From Paenibacillus glycanilyticus NBRC 16618 (GTDB taxonomy: Bacteria > Bacillota > Bacilli > Paenibacillales > Paenibacillaceae), in NCBI RefSeq assembly GCF_004000805.1, contig NZ_BILY01000027.1:1-64000 (forward strand): 64,000 nucleotides of DNA. Direction: 5' to 3'. The translations under genes and the position numbers were made by a program. Numbering within the stretch: the stretch's first letter is position 1; the number at the start of each line of letters is the position of its first letter. Below, piece by piece: positions 42,465 to 51,128 of this stretch. A model generated the notes under the pieces. The model ran no database searches and was not told the origin of the DNA. It worked only from the letters and a program-made list of their open reading frames with translations.

Positions 42465-43364
42465 TTAATCATGCCGGAAGCCGAAGTCCTTCAATACGCG
42501 CTCCTGATTGCGCCAATCCTTCTTCACCTTGACCCAAAGCTCCAGGAAAGTGCGGGATCCAAGCAAAGCTTCGATATCGCGGCGGGCCTGCTTGCCGACT
42601 TCCTTCAGCAAAGCACCCTTTTTGCCGATAATAATGCCCTTTTGGGAATCCCGCTCCACGAAAATAACCGCTCCGATATAAACAACGCCATTCTCCTGCA
42701 CTCTCATATCCTCGATGCCAACAGCAATGGAGTGCGGAATTTCTTCACGGGTCATATGCAAAATCTTCTCGCGGATAAGCTCCGCGCAGACGAATTGCTC
42801 CGGATGGTCGGTGACCTGATCGGCCGGATAATATTGCGGGCCTTCAGGCAAATATTTCTGGATCTGCGTAAGCAGCGTCTCGACGTTGTTGCCTTGAAGC
42901 GCCGAAATCGGCACTATTTCCGCAAACGGATACAGATCCTTGTATTGGGTGATAATTTCTAGAAGCTTCTCAGGCTGCACCTTGTCAATCTTGTTCATGA
43001 CAAGAAGTACGGGCGTATCCACCTTTTTCAGCTGCTCGATGATAAAGCGGTCACCGCCGCCTAGTCCGTCTGCAACGTCAATCAGGAAGAGAACGGCCTC
43101 AACCTCTTTTAGAGCGCCTTCAGCGGTTTTCATCATATAGTCGCCAAGCTTGGACTGCGGTTTATGAATACCGGGCGTATCAAGGAAAACGATCTGCGAT
43201 GTATCGGTTGTGTACACGCCATGGATTTTATTCCGAGTCGTTTGGGGCTTGTCCGACATAATGGCGATTTTCTGCCCGATTAAATGATTCATTAGCGTGG
43301 ATTTGCCGACATTCGGACGACCGATAATCGCCACGAATCCGGAACGGAATTTCGTTTGAGTCAT
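42465..43364 (-). CDS. era: GTPase Era, ribosome assembly
   Basis: This 299-residue GTPase binds 16S rRNA in 30S maturation. It has G1 GRPNVGKS (residues 15-22), the switch TTRNKI, G3 DTPGIH, G4 NKID and a C-terminal KH domain (KKGALLKEVGKQARRDIE). I use the ATG at 43364. An upstream open frame comes from the cdd gene, whose stop lies 9 bases before. Length is typical. Confidence 0.97.
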   Translation of the reverse strand: MTQTKFRSGFVAIIGRPNVGKSTLMNHLIGQKIAIMSDKPQTTRNKIHGVYTTDTSQIVFLDTPGIHKPQSKLGDYMMKTAEGALKEVEAVLFLIDVADGLGGGDRFIIEQLKKVDTPVLLVMNKIDKVQPEKLLEIITQYKDLYPFAEIVPISALQGNNVETLLTQIQKYLPEGPQYYPADQVTDHPEQFVCAELIREKILHMTREEIPHSIAVGIEDMRVQENGVVYIGAVIFVERDSQKGIIIGKKGALLKEVGKQARRDIEALLGSRTFLELWVKVKKDWRNQERVLKDFGFRHD

Positions 43365-43372
43365 GTGAATAG

Positions 43373-43804
43373 TTAACTTCCTTTCTCTAATGAAGCCGGT
43401 GTAAATGCACCCGGCAGCAGCTCGCTTACCGTCATAATGTTCCAGTCGCCGCGCAGATTGCCCATAACAACCGGCATATCCGGCTTGCATAGCTCCACCA
43501 GTACCTGGCGGCATACTCCGCAAGGGGTAATGGGTCCGTCCGTATCCCCCATGACGGCTATGACCTGGAATTCTCCAGGCCGCCTGCCATCGGCGATTGC
43601 GCGGAACAACGCCGTTCTCTCGGCGCAATTGCAAGGGCTGTACGCGGCATTCTCCACGTTGCAGCCGGAGTGGACATGGCCGCTTTCATCCAGCAGCGCT
43701 GCGCCTACGCGAAAATTGGAGTACGGCACGTATGCCCGCGACATGGCCTCCTTCGCTGCTTCAAGCAAGTTCGAATACTGCTCCGATAATCCTTCGAATG
43801 CCAT
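43373..43804 (-). CDS. cdd: Cytidine deaminase
   Basis: This 143-residue enzyme deaminates cytidine and deoxycytidine in pyrimidine salvage. The zinc motifs CNVENAAYSPCNCAERTA and PCGVCRQVL are present. The ATG at 43804 lies 9 bases after AGGAG; an earlier TTG would abut the ribosome-binding site. It lies between dgkA and era. Confidence 0.96.
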   Translation of the reverse strand: MAFEGLSEQYSNLLEAAKEAMSRAYVPYSNFRVGAALLDESGHVHSGCNVENAAYSPCNCAERTALFRAIADGRRPGEFQVIAVMGDTDGPITPCGVCRQVLVELCKPDMPVVMGNLRGDWNIMTVSELLPGAFTPASLEKGS

Positions 43805-43828
43805 AAGCCTCAACTCCTATTCTTTCTA

Positions 43829-44191
43829 TTAATCCATGAGAAAATGCCATAAGGGCGGCCCAAGAATGAGCAGCCCAATCATTATCGCGCAGCATGCGGC
43901 AACCAGCACGGCACCGGCAGCAATATCCTTTGCCGCTTTAGCAAGCGGGTGAATGCCGGGACTAGACAGGTCAACGGTTTTTTCGATCGCCGTATTCACC
44001 ATTTCCAGCGTGAACACAACAGATATCGTTAACAGAAGCACCGCCCATTCCAGCCGGGTCAGGGGCAGGAACGCCCCTAACAGACACACGGCAACGGCTG
44101 CCGCCGTGTGAATCTTCATATGACGCTGAGACCGGACAGCCAAGACAATTCCCGAACAAGCAAAGGACAGGCTGCGGATAAACTTCAGCAT
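43829..44191 (-). CDS. dgkA: DgkA-family membrane kinase (undecaprenol/diacylglycerol kinase)
   Basis: This 120-residue membrane enzyme of the DgkA family has three hydrophobic segments and the conserved VNTAIEKTVDLSSPGIHPLAKAAKDIAAGAVLV active-site region. In Gram-positive bacteria this group phosphorylates undecaprenol, so it supplies lipid carrier for wall synthesis. Its ATG overlaps the ybeY stop as TAATG, suggesting coupled translation. Confidence 0.94.
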   Translation of the reverse strand: MLKFIRSLSFACSGIVLAVRSQRHMKIHTAAAVAVCLLGAFLPLTRLEWAVLLLTISVVFTLEMVNTAIEKTVDLSSPGIHPLAKAAKDIAAGAVLVAACCAIMIGLLILGPPLWHFLMD

Positions 44192-44688
44192 TAACGCGAC
44201 AGACCTGCCTTCTGCAGAACGGCTTCCTGTTTAGCCGTCATTTCGGCTTCGCCCGCGTCGTCCATATGATCATAACCGAGCAAATGAAGGAATCCATGCA
44301 CAAAGAGGAAGCCGATCTCCCGCTCCAGGGAGTGGCCGTAATCCTCGCTTTGCTCCTGCGCTTTCTCAACCGAGATCACGATATCGCCAAGCATGCCGGA
44401 GATGGGATCAATCTCATCCTCGCTCTCCACCTCGAAAATAATATCGAGCTCTTCCGTTCCGTCATCCTGCATCGCGAAGGACAAAACATCCGTAGGGCGG
44501 TCGATATTGCGGTATTCGCGGTTAAGCTGGTGAATCTGCTCGTTGTCGGTAAAGGTCAACGTCACTTCGCCATCCGTCAGCCCTTCCATTTCGCCGGCAA
44601 TCTGCAGAAGCTGCTCCAGCCTCTCGACCCATTGATCGGGAATCTCCATTTTGTCTTGTTCGTTGCTCCAGTCCAATTGCAAGCTCAT
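44191..44688 (-). CDS. ybeY: Endoribonuclease YbeY (16S rRNA maturation)
   Basis: This 165-residue UPF0054 protein carries the zinc-binding HGFLHLLGYDH motif near residues 131-141 and DVLSFAM near 84. It contributes to rRNA 3' maturation. The N-terminal residues are acidic. It lies directly after pgpH with a gap of 6 bases, and before dgkA. Confidence 0.96.
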   Translation of the reverse strand: MSLQLDWSNEQDKMEIPDQWVERLEQLLQIAGEMEGLTDGEVTLTFTDNEQIHQLNREYRNIDRPTDVLSFAMQDDGTEELDIIFEVESEDEIDPISGMLGDIVISVEKAQEQSEDYGHSLEREIGFLFVHGFLHLLGYDHMDDAGEAEMTAKQEAVLQKAGLSR

Positions 44689-44694
44689 GCTTCG

Positions 44695-46935
44695 TTAACG
44701 CTCCTTTGGTTTTACGTCTTCCGGGTATTCAATCCGCGAGTGGAATATGCCAATAACGCTCTCTTTCAAAGAATGGGCGATCTTGTCGAGCTCCTTCATG
44801 GTCAGGTCGCACTCATTATATTGATTGTCATCTACGCGGCTTTTAATAATCTTCTGGATCATCGCTTCCACCTGTTCGACCGTAGGGCTTCGCAGGCTGC
44901 GGACAGCCGCCTCCACGCAATCGGCAAGACCAACGATTGCCGCTTCCTTCGATTGCGCTTTCGGACCCGGATAACGGTAGTCATCCTCCGTGAAATTCAC
45001 GGTTAGCCCCTGCTCCTCCGCTTGCTTAATTGCTTTGAAGTAGAAGAACTTCAAGGAGGTTGTGCCATGATGCTGCTCCGCTATATCCCGGATCGGCTTC
45101 GGAATATTCTGCGCCTTCAGCATATCGACGCCGTCGCGGGCGTGGGCGACAATGATCGACTTGCTCAGCTTAGGCTCGATGGTATCGTGCGGGTTTTCCA
45201 TATTCGTCTGATTCTCGATAAAATAGCTTGGCCGTTTCGTCTTGCCGATATCGTGATAATAAGAACCTACGCGGCAAAGCAGGCCGTCTGCTCCGATAGA
45301 TTCGGCAGCCGCTTCGGCAAGATTGCCTACCATTACGCTGTGATGGTACGTTCCCGGCGTCTCCGTAAGCAGCTTGCGCAGCAGCGGATGATTCGGATTG
45401 GACAGCTCTACGAGCTTCAGCGCGGACAATATGCCAAACGTAATTTCAAAGAATGGCATAAGCCCGATAACGAGAATCGCCGTTAATAGTCCGCTTGCGA
45501 ACGCAAAAGCAAGAGAATACACGAGCGGCCCCTGCTCTAACTGCTCCTTCAGGAACATCAGCGACAATACGGCCAGCGAACCAAACAAGCTGACCATAAT
45601 GCCCGCCTTAAGGATGGTAGACCGCTGGCTTGCCCGGTGAATCGAGAATATTGCCGCCAGGGAAACGACGATAATAACAAATCCGTATTGGTAGTCGAAA
45701 ATTTGACCGGTTTGCGTATTTAGTATAATACTTCCGCAAAGCGCGAACAAAACAGAGCTGATCAGCGCCAGATGCACATCCAGCAGCAGCGTAATCAGCA
45801 TCGTGCCAAGCGCAGCCGGAGCCAAATAACCGGCATAAGGCGCGGAATCGGTCTGCGTAAGGGAGATAACCTGCATCGTAATAATATTAATCAGATAAAT
45901 GAGCCACAGCATCAGCAGATGAGTATTGCTGTAGCTTGGCTTGGTCGTGTCGTTGCTTCCGTATTGGTGTATATATGTATACAGGCCAACCACGATCATG
46001 ACGGACATCAGCAGCAGTCCAAGCTGCGGCCAATAATTGCGCTTGTCCTGCAGAAGCTCGGATTCCTTCAGCAGCTCATACATCTCGGGCGTGATGATCT
46101 CGCCCTTTTTCACGATGAGATCGCCTTCTTTGATGACAACCTGCGGCGTGTTCTGCTTCGCGAGAATTTTGGCTTCATCGGTTGCCTGCTGGTCGAGGAA
46201 CCGGTTCGGCATTATCGTAAAACGTGCCAGCTCCTGCACAATTTCGCGGCTGGTACGGTTGGTCAGCGAGCTTGCGTTCACCAGCTCCGCAACCTTCGTG
46301 CGCGCCGTTTCCGCATCGCGAAGCTGCTCGCTCATCAGCTTGCGCACAACATCCTGCCCGACGGAGCGCATCTCCTCCAGCTGATCCAGGGTCAGATTCG
46401 GGAGCTTGTAGAACGTCTCTTCCGGAATCGTATATACCTGCTCCTTGATTACCTTCGACATCTCTTCGAGTAGCGAGTCGTTGTACTTGCCGGTGCCCAT
46501 ATTCATTTTGACGAAATTATCGACAAACGCATCATATTTGCCGGGAATCTCATTCCGGTAAATTTCAACCTTGTTCTGTACCGTCACCTGATCATCCAGA
46601 TTCAGCTGCTCAATCCGAATAAAAATTTGATCGATCAGCTGTTCGTTGCGCAGAGCAACATTGGAATAGATGGAATCGATCTTATTCGCAGCCTGTTCCT
46701 GCGCTTCCAGCGTAGCCTTGCTGTCGAATATCTGATGCGGGGCTGCTATATCCTTGTCGCTAGGGGCATCCACCTGGATATCGTAAGTTTCGGGTACCAG
46801 ATGGGGAGCCAGACTGAAATAAAACAGCAGCACAAACAAAAATAAGAGCAGGGCTCGCACTGCTGTGCTCTGCTTCCAGCCAGCCGATTTTGTCTGTTGA
46901 AGGTTAATTTGTTTTCCGGCCTGAGTCTGATTCAT
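44695..46935 (-). CDS. pgpH: 7TM-HD phosphodiesterase PgpH (YqfF family)
   Basis: This 746-residue protein has one N-terminal membrane helix (about residues 27-46), an extracellular 7TMR-HDED domain (about 50-310), seven more hydrophobic segments, and a cytoplasmic HD domain with YHHSVMVGNLAE, YHDIGK and HDT-type metal ligands. It likely hydrolyses cyclic di-AMP. It is part of the phoH-pgpH-ybeY-dgkA group. Confidence 0.95.
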   Translation of the reverse strand: MNQTQAGKQINLQQTKSAGWKQSTAVRALLLFLFVLLFYFSLAPHLVPETYDIQVDAPSDKDIAAPHQIFDSKATLEAQEQAANKIDSIYSNVALRNEQLIDQIFIRIEQLNLDDQVTVQNKVEIYRNEIPGKYDAFVDNFVKMNMGTGKYNDSLLEEMSKVIKEQVYTIPEETFYKLPNLTLDQLEEMRSVGQDVVRKLMSEQLRDAETARTKVAELVNASSLTNRTSREIVQELARFTIMPNRFLDQQATDEAKILAKQNTPQVVIKEGDLIVKKGEIITPEMYELLKESELLQDKRNYWPQLGLLLMSVMIVVGLYTYIHQYGSNDTTKPSYSNTHLLMLWLIYLINIITMQVISLTQTDSAPYAGYLAPAALGTMLITLLLDVHLALISSVLFALCGSIILNTQTGQIFDYQYGFVIIVVSLAAIFSIHRASQRSTILKAGIMVSLFGSLAVLSLMFLKEQLEQGPLVYSLAFAFASGLLTAILVIGLMPFFEITFGILSALKLVELSNPNHPLLRKLLTETPGTYHHSVMVGNLAEAAAESIGADGLLCRVGSYYHDIGKTKRPSYFIENQTNMENPHDTIEPKLSKSIIVAHARDGVDMLKAQNIPKPIRDIAEQHHGTTSLKFFYFKAIKQAEEQGLTVNFTEDDYRYPGPKAQSKEAAIVGLADCVEAAVRSLRSPTVEQVEAMIQKIIKSRVDDNQYNECDLTMKELDKIAHSLKESVIGIFHSRIEYPEDVKPKER

Positions 46936-46952
46936 CGAGCGGACATTCCTCT

Positions 46953-47933
46953 CTATGCTTTGTTTTCAGCGTCCCAGTTGTATGCCACGATTATTTTCTG
47001 AACCAAGGAATGGCGAACGACGTCCTGCTCGGAAAAATGAATAAAACCAATTTCCTCAATATCTCTCAAAATGCGCTGCGCTTCGATAAGCCCGGAGTTT
47101 TTGCCCCGCGGCAAATCAATCTGCGTCACGTCGCCCGTAATCACCATTTTCGAGCCAAAGCCGAGCCTTGTCAGGAACATTTTCATTTGCTCCGGGGTCG
47201 TGTTTTGCGCTTCGTCCAAAATAATAAACGAATCATCGAGCGTGCGTCCGCGCATGTAAGCCAGCGGAGCGATCTCGATGGTTCCGCGCTCAAACGCCTT
47301 TGTCGTCTGATCAGGACCCAATACGTCATGCAGAGCGTCATAGAGCGGGCGCAAATAAGGATCTACCTTTTCTTGCAGGTCGCCTGGCAGGAAGCCCAGA
47401 TTTTCGCCGGCTTCAACCGCAGGACGGGTCAACATTATTTTTTTAACAGAGCCTTCCTTAAGCGCCGCTACGGCGAGAACAACCGCAAGATAGGTTTTGC
47501 CGGTACCGGCAGGGCCAATCCCGAATACGATGTCCTGCTTCTTGATTGTCTTCACGTAGTGCCGCTGTCCGATCGTCTTCACGCGAATCGGCTTGCCTCT
47601 GTAAGTCGTCGTAATTTCAGCTTTAAGCAAATCGAGCAATTCTTCCGCTTGCATGCTGCGCGCAAGATCAAGCGCATAAGTAATGTCTCTCTCGGACGGA
47701 GTGTATCCGCCGCGGACAAGCTGTAGCAGCACGTTATACAACTGCTCTAGCGATTCCACCTCTTGTGCCCGGCCGGAAATCACAATCTCCGCGTCTCGGG
47801 ACGACAGAGTCGCCTCCATCTGCTGCTGCACTAGCTTTAGATACTTATCTTGGGGACCAAATACGGCCAAGCCCTCTACTGCATTTTGGAGCGGAATTTT
47901 GACTACTTTTGCTTCACTCTGCAACAACCTCAT
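46953..47933 (-). CDS. phoH: PhoH-like ATPase
   Basis: This 326-residue ATPase has Walker A GPAGTGKTYLAV near residue 137 and Walker B (SFIILDEAQNTTP). The N-terminal part resembles a KH domain. PhoH acts in RNA metabolism and may partner with YbeY. Its start overlaps the yqfD stop. Confidence 0.96.
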   Translation of the reverse strand: MRLLQSEAKVVKIPLQNAVEGLAVFGPQDKYLKLVQQQMEATLSSRDAEIVISGRAQEVESLEQLYNVLLQLVRGGYTPSERDITYALDLARSMQAEELLDLLKAEITTTYRGKPIRVKTIGQRHYVKTIKKQDIVFGIGPAGTGKTYLAVVLAVAALKEGSVKKIMLTRPAVEAGENLGFLPGDLQEKVDPYLRPLYDALHDVLGPDQTTKAFERGTIEIAPLAYMRGRTLDDSFIILDEAQNTTPEQMKMFLTRLGFGSKMVITGDVTQIDLPRGKNSGLIEAQRILRDIEEIGFIHFSEQDVVRHSLVQKIIVAYNWDAENKA

Positions 47934-49123
47934 TCTCCTTGCATCTGGACTAGTGGCATCTCTTCTACGATTGATTGCTCCACTTCAAAAAGAACTTTCA
48001 TATAAACTTTACCATTGTCCGTCTTTTCATGCAAAACAATTTCCTTTAATATAACCGCATCATTGCCTGCTTTCAGCATGACATCGGCCTTCGCCTGGAG
48101 CATTCCGTTGTTTTTCGCTTCCTCTTCGGTCAGCTCCCTCTCGTCGGTGCGGACCTCCATAATCGTTTTCTTAAGCCGTCCGAACGGCAGCTTCAAACCG
48201 CGCCATGTCGCCTGTTCCTCCACCAAAACGTTTTCGGATGTATCAAACGGATTTTTCCCGTACCCGCTCACTTGCAGCGCACGGCTTCCTATTACCGCGT
48301 ACCATTTCGTTTTCTTCTCGCCCGTGTATACTTTGACCTCCTGCGTCAGGGGGGAAGCCACGTTAAATTCATACCATACGAGGCCGCGCACCTTGCCTTT
48401 CGCCACAACCGACTGCGTATACGCACCGCCTCCGATCGTTCCCGAAATTAAGGTCTGGCCCTTCTTGACTTTCATGTTTTTCTTGACGACGGGGCGTCCC
48501 TTCTCTGTATAGATTTCCGTTATTACCGCGTCGTTCGAAGCAACCAAATGCCGCGGATTCTGAAGCTCTGCCTTTTCCGCTTCCGTGGATTCCACGACCT
48601 GAATAACGATCCTTGTCCCTTTTTTCTCTACGCCAACCCAGGTTGTTCCAGGAAGATCGGTTACCAATTCCTTGGATAACAGATCTTTATCCTTAAGCTT
48701 GAACGACCATTGCATCGGAAAGATTCCTTCCTTCTTGGCAGCGGTCAGAATCTGTTCCTCGGTCAGCTTGACATTCCCTTTCACTTCAATGGACCAGACA
48801 AGGGAAGAAAGCAAATAGATGCCCACAAAAAACAGGCCGATCCCGATCGCGAAAAATTTTCTTTTCTCAAAGCGGACCAGCCAGAAGGGCATCCCTTCCC
48901 GCTTGACGACATGCGCCCTGCAGCCTGTTTCCTTCAGAAACGGGCGAAGACGGAAAAAATCGCCTACCGACAGCTCGAATTCCAGCTTCCCACCGCTTGT
49001 CCAACGAATGGAAGACAGCTCGAGCCCCCCTTCGAGAGCCCTGTTCACAAGCCGTTCAGGTTGTCCGCCCCTGATATGCACCGTAACGACACCGCGTACC
49101 CACTGCAGCCATTGACCCGCCAT
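47930..49123 (-). CDS. yqfD: Sporulation protein YqfD
   Basis: This 397-residue protein has one membrane helix (about residues 90-112, GIGLFFVGIYLLSSLVW) followed by a large domain. The sequence LSVGDFFRLRPFLKETGCRAHVV matches the YqfD family. YqfD is a sigma-E-controlled sporulation gene in B. subtilis; its exact role is unknown. It follows yqfC by 2 bases. Confidence 0.92.
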   Translation of the reverse strand: MAGQWLQWVRGVVTVHIRGGQPERLVNRALEGGLELSSIRWTSGGKLEFELSVGDFFRLRPFLKETGCRAHVVKREGMPFWLVRFEKRKFFAIGIGLFFVGIYLLSSLVWSIEVKGNVKLTEEQILTAAKKEGIFPMQWSFKLKDKDLLSKELVTDLPGTTWVGVEKKGTRIVIQVVESTEAEKAELQNPRHLVASNDAVITEIYTEKGRPVVKKNMKVKKGQTLISGTIGGGAYTQSVVAKGKVRGLVWYEFNVASPLTQEVKVYTGEKKTKWYAVIGSRALQVSGYGKNPFDTSENVLVEEQATWRGLKLPFGRLKKTIMEVRTDERELTEEEAKNNGMLQAKADVMLKAGNDAVILKEIVLHEKTDNGKVYMKVLFEVEQSIVEEMPLVQMQGE

Positions 49124-49125
49124 GC

Positions 49126-49413
49126 TTATCCCTCCTGATCCCTAACTTCGATACTTTTAATTTGACCCTCTATGAATACCTCTTCCGTCCAGATCGTACG
49201 TATGACAAGCGAGGTTCCCGTTACTTCCAGCTCGCCTTTGCTTAAGGCAAGTCTCAGCTTATCGCTGGAGAAATGAAGCACGCCGCGGTGATTCTCGATA
49301 TAAAGCTGCCGGTCGCCGATCATCGTCATGCGGGGCAGATCATAGACCACATCCTGCGGCAAATCCAATATATCGGCAGTCCATTTTCGAAATTTACGGT
49401 TTATACGGCCCAT
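49126..49413 (-). CDS. yqfC: Sporulation protein YqfC
   Basis: This 95-residue protein (from ATG 49413) has LPQDVVYDLPRMTMIGDRQLYIENHRG, a YabP/YqfC-like pattern. An upstream in-frame GTG/ATG adds 13 residues; the GGAGGGGG site is 17 bases from this ATG, so the exact start is uncertain. The length matches B. subtilis YqfC (93 residues). It heads the yqfC-yqfD unit. Confidence 0.9.
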   Translation of the reverse strand: MGRINRKFRKWTADILDLPQDVVYDLPRMTMIGDRQLYIENHRGVLHFSSDKLRLALSKGELEVTGTSLVIRTIWTEEVFIEGQIKSIEVRDQEG

Positions 49414-49466
49414 AGCTGATCCATTGTCCCCCTCCGCCGCGCGAGTGCACATTATTGTACTGTACC

Positions 49467-49495
49467 AAAATATGCGACGTTGGAACGATTTATGA
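49467..49495 (-). promoter_or_regulatory. Candidate sigma-E promoter of yqfC-yqfD
   Basis: On the minus strand CATATTTT (49467-49474) fits the sigma-E -10 pattern, and TCATAAA (49489-49495) with 14 bases between fits a -35. The B. subtilis yqfC-yqfD pair is sigma-E dependent. The match is imperfect. Confidence 0.45.
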
Positions 49496-49518
49496 GATAT
49501 ATGGAGGAGCGTTGCGAT

Positions 49519-49572
49519 AAAAAAACAGCCGGGCAGCGATGCATGATCGCATCGTTACCCGGCTGTTACGGT
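49519..49572 (-). terminator. Terminator after the floA-associated gene
   Basis: On the minus strand ACAGCCGGGTAACGATGCGAT pairs with ATCGCTGCCCGGCTGT (with a few mismatches), then seven T. It lies 9 bases after the 49581 gene stop and ends the nfeD-floA transcript. Confidence 0.85.
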
Positions 49573-49580
49573 TTTTAGTT

Positions 49581-50072
49581 CTATTTGCCGAATGGGCGCT
49601 TGGAACGCGGAGGACCTAAAATTTCGGCCCATACGACCGCTTTGCGCAGCTCGTCGGCTTTGGGATTCGGCGTTTCGGTATGGCTAGTTGCAGCTGGAGC
49701 CGCTGTCGCCTGAGGCTTGTTAGCCGCTGCAAGCCGCGCTCGAGGCGGTTCCGCCGGCCGGCTTGGTGCCGCCTGAATCGCCCGCTCCAGCGTTTGCGGC
49801 CTGTTGACTTCCCCAGAGCTTCCCCTTTCTCCTTGAAGGGGGGAGCCAGCCATTACGGGCTTCTGAGGCTGATATTCCTCTTCATCCTCTTCTTCCCATA
49901 CCAGATCTTGACGACGTTCCGGCCTATGCGGCTCGCGCTCGTTGCTTCCTCCAAAGCTCGGCATCCGGTTCGTACGCTTCTTGGCGCCCGAACGCCCGAA
50001 CATCGAGAAGAGCACCCCGCCCACCACGATCACCCAATAGATGTTCTCGAGAAGAAAACTTATAATTTTCAC
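49581..50072 (-). CDS. Membrane-anchored Pro/Ala-rich protein, function unknown
   Basis: This 163-residue protein has one N-terminal membrane helix (about residues 5-25), then a basic/polar region and a long low-complexity stretch rich in Pro, Ala and Glu (about 60-140). The end RKAVVWAEILGPPRSKRPF may be a short ordered part. It follows floA by 35 bases, taking the position of yqfB in B. subtilis, but I see no similarity. A link with floA microdomains is only suggested by position. Confidence 0.65.
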   Translation of the reverse strand: MKIISFLLENIYWVIVVGGVLFSMFGRSGAKKRTNRMPSFGGSNEREPHRPERRQDLVWEEEDEEEYQPQKPVMAGSPLQGERGSSGEVNRPQTLERAIQAAPSRPAEPPRARLAAANKPQATAAPAATSHTETPNPKADELRKAVVWAEILGPPRSKRPFGK

Positions 50073-50107
50073 GCCAGCACCTCCTTGCTAGACACGGCTT
50101 AAGCGCC

Positions 50108-51091
50108 TTAGTTGTCTTTATCGTTAGGAGTGTCCGGCTTGCCAATCGTATTTCTCATTTGGGTATCGGCTTCAATATTCTTAAGGTTCATGTAATCCAT
50201 TACGCCGATTTTACCGGATTTCAAAGCGTCCGCCATCGCGAGCGGCACTTGGGATTCGGATTCCACGACCTTCGCGCGCATCTCTACGACGCGGGCCTTC
50301 ATCTCTTGTTCCTGCGCTACGGCCATCGCGCGGCGCTCTTCGGCTTTCGCCTGCGCAATCCGCTTGTCTGCTTCAGCCTGCTCGGTTTGCAGATGCGCGC
50401 CGATGTTTTTGCCTACGTCTACGTCCGCGATATCGATGGACAGGATTTCGAAGGCCGTACCTGCGTCAAGACCTTTGCCAAGCACGGTACGGGAGATCAT
50501 GTCCGGGTTTTCGAGTACGTCTTTATGCGAATTGGAAGAACCAACCGTCGTAACGATACCTTCGCCGACGCGGGCGATAATCGTCTCTTCGCCGGCACCG
50601 CCGACGAGGCGTTCGATATTAGCGCGTACCGTCACGCGGGCTTTAACCTTCACTTCGATGCCGTCTTTTGCTACCGCGGCTACGATAGGCGTCTCAATTA
50701 CGCGCGGATTTACGCTCATTTGCACGGCTTGCAGTACATCGCGGCCCGCGAGGTCAATGGCTGCGGCGCGCTCGAAGACAAGCGGAATGTTCGCGCGCTG
50801 TGCTGCAATCAAGGCGTTAACGACACGGTCAACATTACCGCCGGCGAGAAAGTGACTCTCCAGCTGATTAATCGTAAGCCCTAGACCGGCCTTTGTCGCC
50901 TTAATCAGCGGGTTCACGATCCGGCTAGGCGTTACGCGGCGAAGGCGCATTGCAACAAGCGTAATAATGCCGATCCGTACGCCCGATGCCAGAGCGGAAA
51001 TCCACAGCATAATCGGGAAGAAGCTGAGGAATACCGATAGGGCAATAATCGCAACCACTACAATAATTAAAACAGATACCATTCCGTCCAT
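50108..51091 (-). CDS. floA: Flotillin-like protein FloA
   Basis: This 327-residue UPF0365 protein begins with a hydrophobic segment (about residues 7-50) and continues with an SPFH-type and coiled-coil region rich in Ala/Glu (QTEQAEADKRIAQAKAEERR). FloA forms membrane microdomains in Bacillus. It is downstream of nfeD and shares the sigma-W-type promoter there. Confidence 0.95.
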   Translation of the reverse strand: MDGMVSVLIIVVVAIIALSVFLSFFPIMLWISALASGVRIGIITLVAMRLRRVTPSRIVNPLIKATKAGLGLTINQLESHFLAGGNVDRVVNALIAAQRANIPLVFERAAAIDLAGRDVLQAVQMSVNPRVIETPIVAAVAKDGIEVKVKARVTVRANIERLVGGAGEETIIARVGEGIVTTVGSSNSHKDVLENPDMISRTVLGKGLDAGTAFEILSIDIADVDVGKNIGAHLQTEQAEADKRIAQAKAEERRAMAVAQEQEMKARVVEMRAKVVESESQVPLAMADALKSGKIGVMDYMNLKNIEADTQMRNTIGKPDTPNDKDN

Positions 51092-51128
51092 TGGGTATAA
51101 CCCTCCATGTCATTTTTTTCTTATTATC

